64,000 nt of DNA from Flammeovirgaceae bacterium (GTDB lineage: Bacteria; Bacteroidota; Bacteroidia; Cytophagales; Cyclobacteriaceae), in NCBI GenBank assembly GCA_016712035.1, contig JADJRT010000007.1, positions 133,872 to 197,871 of the forward strand, read 5' to 3'. Position 1 is the first letter of the stretch, and every line of letters starts with the position of its first letter. The notes under the pieces were generated by a model. It searched no databases, was not told the origin of the DNA, and saw only the letters and a list, made by a program, of their open reading frames with translations. Below, piece by piece: positions 28,267 to 38,188 of the stretch. The position numbers and the translations under genes were made by a program.

Positions 28267-30833
28267 TTATTTTTTACGCTTTGCAGACTTTTTAACTATT
28301 TTCTTTTTAGTTGCTTTTTCTTTGTGGCCACCTTCTTTTTGTGGCTACTTTTTTACAACCTTTTTCTTAGCTGATTTATTAGCAATCTTCTTTACTTTCT
28401 TTGCTACTTTTTTAGGACTGCTCTTTTTACCGCCTTCGATTTTTTCACCACCTTCTTAGGACTGCTTTTCTTAGCTGTCTTTTTTACAACCTTCTTAGGC
28501 GATTTTTTCGCTGCTGGCTTAGAAACTTTTTTCACAGCTGGGGTTGAAGTCTTTACAACTGCTTTGCTTGCTGCAATTTGTTTTGCCATCAGGTTAAGTG
28601 CAGATCCAGCTTTGAACCATCCTATCTGTCCGGCATTGTAAGTATGATTTACCTTAATGGTGTCTTTGCTTCCATCACTGTGATTCAATACAAGAGTCAA
28701 TTGTTTGTCAGGAGCAAATGAAGTCAAGTCAACAAAGTCTATGTTATCGTCTTCCTGAAATTTATTGTAGTCAGCTTCGTTGGCAAACGTAATCGCCAAC
28801 ATGCCTTGCTTCTTCAAATTGGTTTCGTGAATCCTTGCAAATGATTTTACCAATATGACTTTGATACCTAAGTGGCGTGGCTGCATCGCTGCATGCTCGC
28901 GCGAAGAACCTTCACCATAGTTATGATCGCCAACAACAATAGTTGAGATGCCTGCAGCTTTGTACGCGCGTTGTGTAGCGGGCACTGGTCCATGTTGACC
29001 GGTTATTTGGCTCTTAACGCTATCGGTTTTTTCATTGAAATAATTGGTAGCGCCTGTCAAGGTATTATCTGAAATATTATCAAGGTGTCCGCGGAAACGC
29101 AACCAAGGGCCGGCCATAGAAATATGATCGGTAGTACACTTTCCTTTCGCTTTAATCAATAATTTTAATCCAGTCCAGTTCTTACCACTCCAAGGCGCAA
29201 ACGGAGCAAGTGCTTGCAGACGTTTCGAGTTAGGATCAATACTTACTTTTATTTGACTGCCATCTTTAGCAGGGGCGAGGTAGCCTGGATCTTTTACGTC
29301 AAAACCCCTTGGAGGAAACTCAACACCCTTTGGCTCATCTAACTTAACTGATTGGCCAGCTTCATTAACAAGAGTATCTGTCAAGGGATTAAAAGTAAGA
29401 TCACCCGCAATAGCAAACGCTGTTGTTATTTCTGGTGAGGCAACAAATGCATGTGTATTGGGATTGCCATCATTACGTTTAGCAAAGTTTCTATTGAACG
29501 AAGTGATGATTGAATTCTTACGATTCGGATCATTAGTGTGGCGCGACCACTGACCAATACAAGGGCCGCAAGCATTTGCCAAAACAACTCCGCCCATTTT
29601 TTCAAATGTGCTTAAGAAGCCATCGCGCTCTACCGTGTAGCGTACAAGTTCTGAACCTGGTGTGATGGTAAATTCTGCTTTTGCTCTCAAGTTTTTATCG
29701 ATAGCCTGTTGGGCAAGCGATGCTGAACGGCTAATATCTTCGTATGAAGAGTTGGTACAAGAACCAATCAATCCTACTTCCAGGCGTGCAGGCCAATTAT
29801 TTGCTTTTACTTCGGATGCAAATTTTGAGATCGGGATTGCACGATCTGGAGTGAATGGTCCGTTCACGTGTGGTTCTAATGTAGATAGATTAATTTCGAT
29901 TACTTCATCGAAATACTTTTCAGGATTTGCATACACTTCAGGATCACCGGTAAGGTGTTCCTTCACCTTATCAGCAAGTGCTGCAACTTCAGCACGTTTT
30001 GTTCCGCGCAAGTAGTCACCCATTTTATCATCGTAGCCGAAAGTTGAAGTAGTGGCGCCAATTTCAGCGCCCATGTTACAGATGGTGCCTTTACCCGTTG
30101 CCGATAAAGTTGTTGCACCGGGTCCAAAATATTCAACAATAGCACCTGTTCCACCTTTTACGGTAAGGATGCCAGCTACTTTCAAAATCACATCTTTAGA
30201 AGCTGTCCAGCCACTTAGCTTACCAGTAAGTTTTACACCAATCAGCTTTGGAAATTTCAATTCCCACGCCATGCCCGACATAACATCCACGGCATCAGCA
30301 CCACCAACCCCAATGGCCACCATTCCTAAACCACCTGCATTCACTGTGTGTGAGGCGGTACCAATCATCATTCCACCTGGGAACGCATAATTTTCAATCA
30401 CGACCTGGTGAATGATACCAGCGCCTGGCCGCCAGAAACCAATGCCATATTTATTAGAAACTGATTCAAGGAAATTAAATACTTCGCCACTGGCGGTAAC
30501 TGAATCTTTCAAGTCTTGTTTTGCACCATCTTTGGCTAGAATCAAGTGATCGCAATGCACGGTGGAGGGAACCAATACTTTGGGAATTCCACCCGACATG
30601 AATTGGAGCAATGCCATCTGTGCCGTAGCATCTTGCATAGCCACCCGATCCGGAGCAAAATCTACGTATGATTTCCCTCGTCCAAAGGCCTCCAGCTTTT
30701 GACTGCTATGAAGGTGAGCGTATAGAATTTTTTCAGAAAGAGTGAGTGGCTTGCCAACTACTTTTCTTGCTTTTGCAATACGGCCCGGCATGGCTGCGTA
30801 GTGGGCTTTAATCATGTCTAAGTCGAATACCAT
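28267..30833 (-). CDS. acn: Aconitate hydratase with lysine-rich C-terminal tail (tail frameshifted)
   Basis: Isomerises citrate to isocitrate in the TCA cycle. The core (~750 residues) is a mitochondrial-type aconitase: 'SGGIPKVLVPSTVHCDHL', 'IIHQVVIENYAFPGGM', the [4Fe-4S] ligands in 'GLIGSCTNSSYEDI' and 'NACGPCIGQWSR', and the swivel-domain 'NYGEGSSREHAAMQPRHLG'. After 'KAGSALNLMAKQ' an unusual tail begins, of KKSPKKVVKKTAKK-type repeats. Read straight it stops at 28404. Adding an A near 28418 and another near 28337 keeps the same lysine-rich style to a stop at 28267, doubling the tail to about 110 residues. Histone H1-like tails are not part of aconitase; nucleic-acid binding is speculation. 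Confidence 0.93.
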
Positions 30834-30896
30834 AATCGTAATTTTTCGAAGTTTAGGAGGTGCTAAACTACTAAAATAACGAGTAAATTCAATCGG

Positions 30897-31005
30897 GATT
30901 TACGAATTTGGATTTACGAATTACGAATTAAAGAATTACGAATATTTAGCCATTGTTGATTGTAAGGACCGTACACCCCACTAGGGACTAAAGACTCAAG
31001 ACTAA
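30897..31005. repeat. AT-rich intergenic direct repeats
   Basis: Four to five near copies of tttacgaatt/attacgaatt between 30897 and 30947, then a second short repeat (gactaaagactcaagacta) at 30987-31005. The first unit is the reverse complement of the repeat at 18290-18324. The stretch lies between the aconitase promoter region and the folE stop and encodes nothing. Confidence 0.65.
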
Positions 31006-31020
31006 TTGCTACTTACCGAT

Positions 31021-31539
31021 TTACTTGCTGTTAATGTAGTTTAAAAACTCCCGTTTCGTATTTTCATCAAGTTTTGCAAAATATTGTACGATGCGGTTGA
31101 TCTTTGACAAGCCAATTACCTTACCACTCGAAAAATAGGCCACATGAGCTTTGCCGTAGATAGGAACAAAATGATGCTCGCAATGGGAGTAGAAAGTAAT
31201 CTCTTTCTCCACTAACATTTGATCGTACTTGTATTTGTTTTCAAAGAGTTTCGCCACAGGGCGGTTTTTTGGATTCAGTCCGCTGAAAACCTCCTTAACA
31301 TACATTTTAGCAACTCTTCTAGGGGTACCCTGCAAACTATCATCCGTTAAGTCAAGACCAAGTATCTCCATGATCTCACGAAAACGTTTCTCAATCTGTT
31401 CAACCTTTTCATCATCATTTAAGGCAAAAGCGTCTTCTCGCATCGGGGTATTCCACGAAGTGAGCAGATGATCATCCTCAAACTCTTCTTCTATTGGCTT
31501 AATGGGCCGGATATTCAACGAAATTTCTTTCTGTCTCAT
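31021..31539 (-). CDS. folE: GTP cyclohydrolase I, with internal deletion
   Basis: 172 residues against about 200-220 in the family. The N-terminal and central parts are normal: 'GTPRRVAKMYVKEVFSGL', 'EKEITFYSHCEHHFVPIYGK' with two zinc ligands (Cys and His) and 'VIGLSKINRIVQYFAK'. The protein then jumps to its normal terminus ('LDENTKREFLNYINS'). The block in between, roughly 50-60 codons that normally carries the third zinc ligand ('HLCVxSRG') and GTP contacts, is absent, with the frame kept. As printed it should be inactive. It overlaps the 3' end of queD by 41 bases, though a start at Met34 is possible. Confidence 0.88.
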   Translation of the reverse strand: MRQKEISLNIRPIKPIEEEFEDDHLLTSWNTPMREDAFALNDDEKVEQIEKRFREIMEILGLDLTDDSLQGTPRRVAKMYVKEVFSGLNPKNRPVAKLFENKYKYDQMLVEKEITFYSHCEHHFVPIYGKAHVAYFSSGKVIGLSKINRIVQYFAKLDENTKREFLNYINSK

Positions 31540-31912
31540 ACAATTTCACTTTAAGGTCGTATTGGTTATCAATGTGCTGCCTCAATATCCGCCAGATCAC
31601 AATAGCAATATTTTCAGCGGATGGATTAAGATTTTTGAAGAAGGAAGTATCTAAATTAAGATTTTTGTGGTCAAAGTGTTTAAGTACATGTTCTTTAATT
31701 AAGTCGCTTAGCACCTTCATGTCAAACACATACCCTGTTTCTGGATCGGGTGTACCGACAACGGTTACAATTAATTCATAATTATGCCCGTGATAATTTG
31801 GGTTGTTACATTTCCCAAAGATTAAATCGTTCTTCTCGTCTGTCCACGATGGGTTAAACAGGCGATGCGCGGCATTAAAATGTTCTTTACGAGAAACAGC
31901 TACTTTCATCAA
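31499..31912 (-). CDS. queD: 6-carboxytetrahydropterin synthase (QueD/PTPS family)
   Basis: 137 residues, full length. The three zinc His are in 'EHFNAAHRL' and 'NYHGHNYELIVTV', with the catalytic Cys in 'IFGKCNNPNYHGH'. The C-terminus has 'VKLYETERNFVEY'. Converts dihydroneopterin triphosphate to 6-carboxytetrahydropterin for queuosine synthesis. It lies immediately upstream of folE, which supplies its substrate, so the pair forms a pterin mini-operon. Confidence 0.95.
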   Translation of the reverse strand: MMKVAVSRKEHFNAAHRLFNPSWTDEKNDLIFGKCNNPNYHGHNYELIVTVVGTPDPETGYVFDMKVLSDLIKEHVLKHFDHKNLNLDTSFFKNLNPSAENIAIVIWRILRQHIDNQYDLKVKLYETERNFVEYPAH

Positions 31913-31972
31913 TACAGTTATAAACCATTTATATGTAAAATGGTTCAGAATTAAATTAAACCAAGATTATCT

Positions 31973-32887
31973 TTAAAAATTAGAAAAAGACCGATCGTGA
32001 TAATCAAAGGTTGGCATTGTTAAACCCAAAAAGAGTTCATGGGTTGTGAAACTAGTACCAACGGAGCTGTTGGTGGGTAGCTCGAAGGTATATCCAAATT
32101 TAAGTTTATCACCCAATTTTGCCTGAAGTTGTAAGCCATACGAATTGAAATTGCGGGTGAAAATTCCCGCTGAATATTTATCGTAAAAGTTAAGGTTGAA
32201 ATTCAAATCTACAGATACAGGGGAACCACTAACTCCACGTAGTAATACGGATGGTTTTAGTCTGATACTCTCGTTTAAATAAAATACATAGGCCCCAAAA
32301 AGATAAACCGTTCGGTTATATAGCTGAAACTCTTCTCCACCTGTATTAATAGTTGTGTTTACTAATCTAGGTATAGACAATCCCAGAAGATATCGTTCAC
32401 TTTTTAAAATCGCTCCTGCCCCCAAGTTGGGCTTGGTCACATTTTCATTTTGAAGGAAAGCCGGGTCATCGGGGTCTGCCAGGTTTAAGTCATTAACGTT
32501 CGATCTGAAATTGATGAACCCAACTTGCATGCCGAAGCTTAAGGTTGTCTCATCACTAACTGGCAACTTATAGGCAAAGGCGCCTTGAAGTTCTGTATTC
32601 TTAGAGTTACCGATTTGATCCTGAACCAGAAGTAAACCCGCACCTATCTTATTATCCAAAAGTGAAATATGGCTGTTGAAATTAATTGTAGCGGGATTTC
32701 CTTCGAAGCCGCCCCATTGATTCCGATACGTAATGGAAGCATTAAAATTCTTGTTCAGCCCCGCATAGGCAGGATTGATTACCATAGGATTATTGATGTA
32801 TTGTGCGTAGAGTGGATCTTGTTGAGCAAAGGCTGATCCCGCAAAGAAAATTAAAGCAATCGCTGATAGAATTTTTTTCATAATCAT
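31973..32887 (-). CDS. PorP/SprF family type IX secretion-associated outer-membrane protein
   Basis: 304 residues with a signal peptide ('LSAIALIFFAGSAFAQ') and the family opening 'QQDPLYAQYINNPMVINPAY'. The rest is alternating beta strands of an outer-membrane barrel ('NASITYRNQWGGFEG', 'AGILLKSERYLLGLSIP'-like segments, 'GLSIPRLVNTTI'). PorP/SprF proteins work with the T9SS in anchoring large adhesins. The first ATG overlaps the TGA of the upstream T9SS substrate gene (ATGA), so the two are translationally coupled; an alternative start is 32881. Confidence 0.95.
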   Translation of the reverse strand: MIMKKILSAIALIFFAGSAFAQQDPLYAQYINNPMVINPAYAGLNKNFNASITYRNQWGGFEGNPATINFNSHISLLDNKIGAGLLLVQDQIGNSKNTELQGAFAYKLPVSDETTLSFGMQVGFINFRSNVNDLNLADPDDPAFLQNENVTKPNLGAGAILKSERYLLGLSIPRLVNTTINTGGEEFQLYNRTVYLFGAYVFYLNESIRLKPSVLLRGVSGSPVSVDLNFNLNFYDKYSAGIFTRNFNSYGLQLQAKLGDKLKFGYTFELPTNSSVGTSFTTHELFLGLTMPTFDYHDRSFSNF

Positions 32888-35800
32888 TTCTTAAGGGTTA
32901 AGTATCCCGTCATGGTCTCACGGCCACTCGTGAACTCGATCTTATAAAAATATGTACCCGATGGAAGTTCATTCCCATTATTGTTTTTTCCTTCAAACCG
33001 ATTGGTGTCATTATTATAATTATCCACCTCAAAAACTTCACTGCCCCAACGATTAAATATACTCACTTTATTTTCAGGTTCAAATACACTTATATTGGCA
33101 ATTCTGAAATAGGGGTTGTAGGAATCGGGATTGGGCGAGAATCCGTTATAGACTATAATATCCCCAGCAACATCGATGGTGACAAGGGAAGTAGTACAGG
33201 CTCCGAGCAGGTCACAAATCTCTATCGTAAATTGATCTTGCCCTACAAAATCCAGATTAGCATAATCTAAGTTTACAACGAAATTGCTTATTGTATAAGA
33301 AGCACCACTAAGTGGATCTTGAATAACTCTAAAACTGGTAGGATCAAGGTTGTTATTTGGATCGCTGATAAGGCTGGTAAAATCAATTAGTACAGAATTT
33401 CCAACTGCCACTTGAGCAGTTATTGGGTTTATGACGGGTGGTTGATTAGAGCTAAGAAAAGTAATTTGGAGCGCCATGGTTTTTATGGCCGGGGTTGTAA
33501 AATCCTGATCGAGAACGGAAAAGGTGATGGAACGGTCAAGCACCGCATCCGCTGTGCGGCCTGAAGATAGTCTTCCGCCAGTGGGAGCGCTGCCAATGAA
33601 CTGATATTTGACTGACCTTAAAGCGGACTGAAAATATGAAATTGGTAGAGGAAAAGGAGAATTAACACCACTCGGGTCTAATCCTGTGAGTGTTAATATT
33701 CCGGTTGTTGCATTAAAGACTCCATCAATAGCTTCATCCGGGGTATAGGAAAGCACCTCATCGCCAGGCCGGAAATTCAATATGGTAACTTCTGCTTTAA
33801 CAATTTGATCATTGTCGGAATCGGAAATAGTTAGATTAGCATCTAATACAACGGGATTTATACCCTGTGTAAAGTTAAGATTAGGTATTACCCCTGTGAT
33901 CGGTGCCGGGTTTGTATTTTCAAAGAAAGAAAATTGGCCTGTATTGTCACCGGAAAACAGATCCTGATCCCCATCATTATCCAGGTCTGCAAAAGCTGGT
34001 GAATGTATATTGACAGGAAAACTATTTATTTCCATTCCTTTAAATGGATTTGAATTAGAGAGTGCATTATACAACAGGAAGGAAGGCGTTTCTAGTGAAC
34101 CTATATTTTCGTAATACCAGAAGCCCTGATATTTACCAACAATAATATCTAAATCCCCATCATGATCAAGATCTAGAAATATAGAATGGTTCTCTGAACT
34201 TGGATTATTTGTGAAACCCGTTTCCCATTCCATTTTCCGGCTGAATATAGGATTTGCTAACGTGCCACTGTTTTCAAATAATTCAAGCCTACTGTTAGAT
34301 CTTGAAAGTACCAAATCTGGTTTTCCGTCTCCATTTAAATCTCCAAGATCAACATCGGGTTCAAAACCCGGGGCTTCATTAATGAAGTCGAATGGATTAT
34401 TAACCCCGGTAAGTTCAGTGTAAACGCCTGCATTGTTTTGAAAGTACTGGACTTTTGCTTCTGAACTATAACTGTCATTAACATGATAGGGAGAAATCAA
34501 ATCTAAATCCCCATCCTTATCAAGATCAAACAGTTTTAGATTGGCATCGCCAATAAAGCTTAAATTCGAAAAAGGGTTTTGTTGGGGGTCAGTAACCAGA
34601 CTGAATACTCCATTATCATTCTTATAAAGCTCCTGATAAGTATAAGTACTTGAGATACCATATTTATTCTGAACTTCAGATCCCGAAGTCAATGCATCCA
34701 GATCCCCATCCCCATCAATATCTGCAAAAGAGACATTTGAATCCTTGTCAAGGTCAACACCATCTACCGGACTTTCTAAACCTTCCTTAAGTTCTAAAAC
34801 ACCAAGTCCTTTGTTTTCATAATAGAAAAACGCTTTCTCAACATTAGAATAATAACTGTATTCGTTGTAGCCAACTGTCACATCCATGTCACCATCATTA
34901 TCAAGATCGGCAAACGCGAAGGATATATAATCGATGCCTCCTGGCAGGTTGTTATTAATAGCATCAAAAGGATTTCCCTGAGAGTTTCCTGGATTGCCCG
35001 GATTTGGAATCCAGGGCCCAACCTGGGTGGCATCGCCATTATATCCATATTGTATCTTAAAGGATCCATTATCGTTCCGGTAATAGATTATTTCACCGTA
35101 AATACTGATGAAAAAATCAATATCTCCATCTTGATCAAGATCGGCAAAGGAAACCGGACTCGAGATACTATTTCTGGAAAGATTGTTTACAACCCCGCCT
35201 TCCAAGAGCGGATGGGTTGGAAAAAAGGGTGGAACCATTTACGTAAACAGGATTTGAGGCAGTGCCCGTATTCTTAAAGTACTGGAGTAAGTAATAGTCG
35301 GTTGAATTGTCATAATATCCACCTACAAAAAGATCCATATCGCCATCCGCATCGATATCCACAAAAGTGGGGTGCGCATAACGTTCAGTCCTTATGCCAT
35401 CAAATGGGTTAGTTGAACCGGTTTCATGTAAAAAATTTGGGGATGAATGCTGCCCTACATTTCTAAAGAAATACATTTCTCCGTATCCGCCACCGTACTT
35501 GGCTTCTTCATCGGTGCCAATAAATAGATCTAAATCGCCATCATTATCAATATCTGCGAAGGCTGGTACATAAGCTCTCTTTTCAAAGGGAATTGCCGAA
35601 CTAATGTTGTCAAAGGGGTATTTAGGTTGGCCAGATTTTCTTTCTAGAAAGCCGGGTTTACTTTTAGTCCCCATATTTTCAAAATACCTAAGCCCAGCAC
35701 TATTTCCCCCAACAACTAAATCAAGGTCGCCATCGCCATCTAAATCGACATATACTTGAGCTGGCCGTGAAACATACGGTAACGGGGGCGGAGGGGATTC

Positions 35801-36124
35801 TCAAGGTAATTTCGGTTAAATGGGCCAAGAGAGGTTTTGTGCATTAGTTGGGCTTGCATTTAGAAATAAGCTAATAGCTGCCCCTGCTGCCGCAAGTTTC
35901 AATTGTGTTTGTAAATGGAATACGCGGTTACGCAGCCGCTCCAGCTTGCCTAAGAGCTGGCTTTGTTTCCTTTTTGTAAAACGGTGAAATCGTCCATTGG
36001 CGATGTTTTTGTTCAGTCGCCCTCTAAATTTATGATATTTAGAGTTGGCTGATTGATAAATTTGGACGACTAAGGTGTTCATAGTATCTATGAATGCTTT
36101 TGGCCGGAAAACTTTTTTGCACAT
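32884..36124 (-). CDS. Large FG-GAP repeat protein with type IX secretion C-terminal domain (frameshifted)
   Basis: About 1,080 codons after repair. A basic N-terminal region of ~70 residues precedes a hydrophobic signal ('LKLAAAGAAISLFLNASPTN'). FG-GAP blades follow ('DLDGDGDLDLVVGGN', 'DIDNDGDLDLFIG', 'DINADGDMDLFVGG'-type loops), then cadherin-like beta domains and a gliding-type C-terminal sorting domain ('VSIFNRWGSEVFEVDNYNND', 'LPSGTYFYKIEFTSGR'). Indels near 35818 and 35795 (C runs) and near 35200 split it into three frames. A surface adhesin or motility protein exported by T9SS, coupled to the PorP/SprF gene. Start could be 36124 or the Met at 36082. Confidence 0.87.
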
Positions 36125-36185
36125 TAAAGATAATGAAAGCGGGCTGGTTTGAAATATTTTTAATAAAAATTTTGGAGCGGTACGT

Positions 36186-36677
36186 ATGAAATCGGTTTCG
36201 GATTATTCCTTTCACTTTGTAAATGAAGCCATTTCAGCGGAACTGAGTACTGAAATTGTAAAACTATGGACGGAATTTGCTGCGCTACAGCAACCTGAAG
36301 CAGAAAGGAGATTGAGTGAGTTGGTCTTAGTCCTGAAGAACAAATCCGGCAAAGTCATCGGTGTTTCCACCGTTGTTAAAACCCTGTTGCCTCAGATTCA
36401 TAATTATGTTTATGCTTACCGCTGCTTCATTCTACCCGATTTTCGTGCGCCCGCGCTGGATACACAGATGATTGTAAGAACAAAAAATCATCTACAAGAA
36501 ATAAGTGAACTTGAAATGGATAAGAAGTGCGTAGGCATCATGGTAATTGTTCAGAACGAGACATTAAAATCACAATGGCGGCAGGCTGTTTGGCTTGGGG
36601 CCGACATGATTTTTATTGGTAATACTCCTCAAGGCCATCACGTCAGAGTTGGATATTTTAAGAATGCAAGAATTTAA
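36186..36677 (+). CDS. Unrecognised GNAT-like protein
   Basis: 163 residues with no signal or membrane segment. It has a central 'VIGVSTVVKTLLPQIHNYVY', then 'YRCFILPDFRAPALDTQMIV' and ends 'GHHVRVGYFKNARI'. The pattern of strand - 'R..ILP.fR.P.l...li' helix is like motif A of GNAT acyltransferases. The whole domain matches the C-terminal half of the GHKL gene at 36997-38188 (same order, e.g. 'YRSIILPGYRHPGL', 'GRHIRVYYFRGAII'). It lies beside an acyl carrier protein gene. An acyltransferase role is an inference. Confidence 0.75.
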   Translation: MKSVSDYSFHFVNEAISAELSTEIVKLWTEFAALQQPEAERRLSELVLVLKNKSGKVIGVSTVVKTLLPQIHNYVYAYRCFILPDFRAPALDTQMIVRTKNHLQEISELEMDKKCVGIMVIVQNETLKSQWRQAVWLGADMIFIGNTPQGHHVRVGYFKNARI

Positions 36678-36705
36678 CCAAGGATAGCTTAACGGATCTT
36701 GTATT

Positions 36706-36960
36706 TCAATTTTTCTTCAGAGTAGAAACGATGTACCTTGAAAATGATTCAATAGTAGGGTAATCCCAAAGAAGCAGCGGGTTAAGGTCGGCACCTATAA
36801 ATTTTTCGATGTGTTGCAAAATGAAAATGGCGTTAACTGAATCCAAACCAAAATTGATAAACTCAAGGTCCACTTCAACTTCCTCCAGAGCGATACCCAA
36901 TTCGCTAGCAATTTTCTTTCTGAAAAAATCAATTAACTCTGTTTCTGTGAATGTATTCAT
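36706..36960 (-). CDS. Acyl carrier protein
   Basis: 84 residues. The phosphopantetheine attachment Ser41 is in 'NFGLDSVNAIFILQHIEKF', and the C-terminal 'LLWDYPTIESFSRYIVSTL' follows the 'DYPTI..L..yL' pattern of polyketide/nonribosomal-type carriers rather than the fatty-acid AcpP. No synthase modules lie nearby, so it is a free-standing carrier. Oppositely oriented between two GNAT-like genes and about 1.2 kb from a P450 on the same strand. Confidence 0.92.
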   Translation of the reverse strand: MNTFTETELIDFFRKKIASELGIALEEVEVDLEFINFGLDSVNAIFILQHIEKFIGADLNPLLLWDYPTIESFSRYIVSTLKKN

Positions 36961-36996
36961 TGATTTACAAACTTCACCTCAATTAATTGAATATTC

Positions 36997-38188
36997 ATGA
37001 GACCTGAAAGCGATCTTCAATTTAATATGAAGGCCAGCTTGATCAAACGACTAGGCGAGGAGATCGCTCCGGATGCAGTCGTAGCTTTGGCAGAACTAAT
37101 CAAAAATGCCTACGATGCCGATGCCAGTTGGGTGCGGATTGAAATTGATACACGCCACACCGCTGTGGAAGATTCTCTTTTCAAAAATTCTGGGATTGGA
37201 TCTTTGCGAGTAAGTGATAATGGTACAGGAATGTCATGGTCTGGCGTTACGGACAATTGGATGAATTTCTCGTTTTCTAACAAACAACAAGCGAAAGCAA
37301 GTGAGTTAACCGGAAAGAAGCGATCACCTGTTGGTGGGCAAGGTTTGGGTCGATTGGCAACAGTGCGACTGGGAGAATTGTAGAACTTTTTACTGCCGAT
37401 GATAAAGGAGAAAATAGTCACGCTGCGTTTGACTGGAAAGAATTTAAAGAGGAGCGGACAATCAGGGAAGTTCCTTTGTTTGCAGAGAAAATTCTATTGC
37501 CCAGGGAACGAGGAACTACCATCCTTATTTTTCCTTTGCGGGAGGTAAGCCAATGGCAGGGTGATAAAGTGCTCGAGTTTATTCAGCAGTTAACCAATAA
37601 GGTTTTCTTGTTTATAGATCGGAAATCATTTCAAATACGGTTAAAAATCAATGATCAGGAGTATGAGCTTGGTCAATCAGTTAAGTCTAAAGGAAACGCG
37701 AATAAAGTGTATTGGGCGAATGTGTGGCAAAAAATGTCGCCCACATTGATTCAAGAGGTGATTAAATTCTGGGATGATAATCAAATGATTAAACCCGGCT
37801 TCTCATCAGAAGAACGTGCTCAACAGGTAGTCCTGATCCTTCGAAGTGAACTGGATAATAAAGTTGTTGGACTAACAACTGCTGGGGTGGTCACTTTTAA
37901 ACAACTCAATAGCAAGAATTTTTATTTATACCGGTCAATCATTTTACCTGGGTATCGCCATCCTGGATTGACCTCTAAATTAATTGTAGAGACCGGGATT
38001 TTCTTGAATCAACAAGTAGTCAGGTAATCTTGAATCCATGTATAGGCATGTTGACCTTTGTTGAAAATCCACGCATTCAACAGTTCAGGCGTGAAGCGAT
38101 TTGGCCTGTCTCAAAGATGGCTTATATTGGTATGGATAAGCAGGGAAGACATATTCGGGTTTATTACTTCCGTGGGGCAATTATTTAG
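36997..38188 (+). CDS. GHKL ATPase fused to a GNAT-like domain (two frameshifts)
   Basis: About 397 codons. The N-terminal GHKL (Hsp90/MutL/histidine-kinase-type) ATPase has the N box 'ALAELIKNAYDADASWVRIE', G1 'VSDNGTGMSW' and G2 'GGQGLGRLATVRLG'. A missing A near 37373 shifts the frame; 'GRIVELFTADDKGEN' then continues. The C-terminal ~150 residues are a GNAT-like domain ('NFYLYRSIILPGYRHPGLTS'). A second missing base near 38017 is needed to reach 'VILNPCIGMLTFVENPR' and the end 'GRHIRVYYFRGAII'. The same C-terminal domain occurs alone in the neighbouring gene. No His-phosphotransfer site is seen, so it is not an ordinary sensor kinase. I know no described protein with this architecture. 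Confidence 0.8.

Noticed and set aside
28208..28459. Phe/Leu-rich + strand open frame
   Set aside because: It is the antisense of the lysine-rich aconitase tail; complement of Lys codons gives Phe, so it is a shadow.
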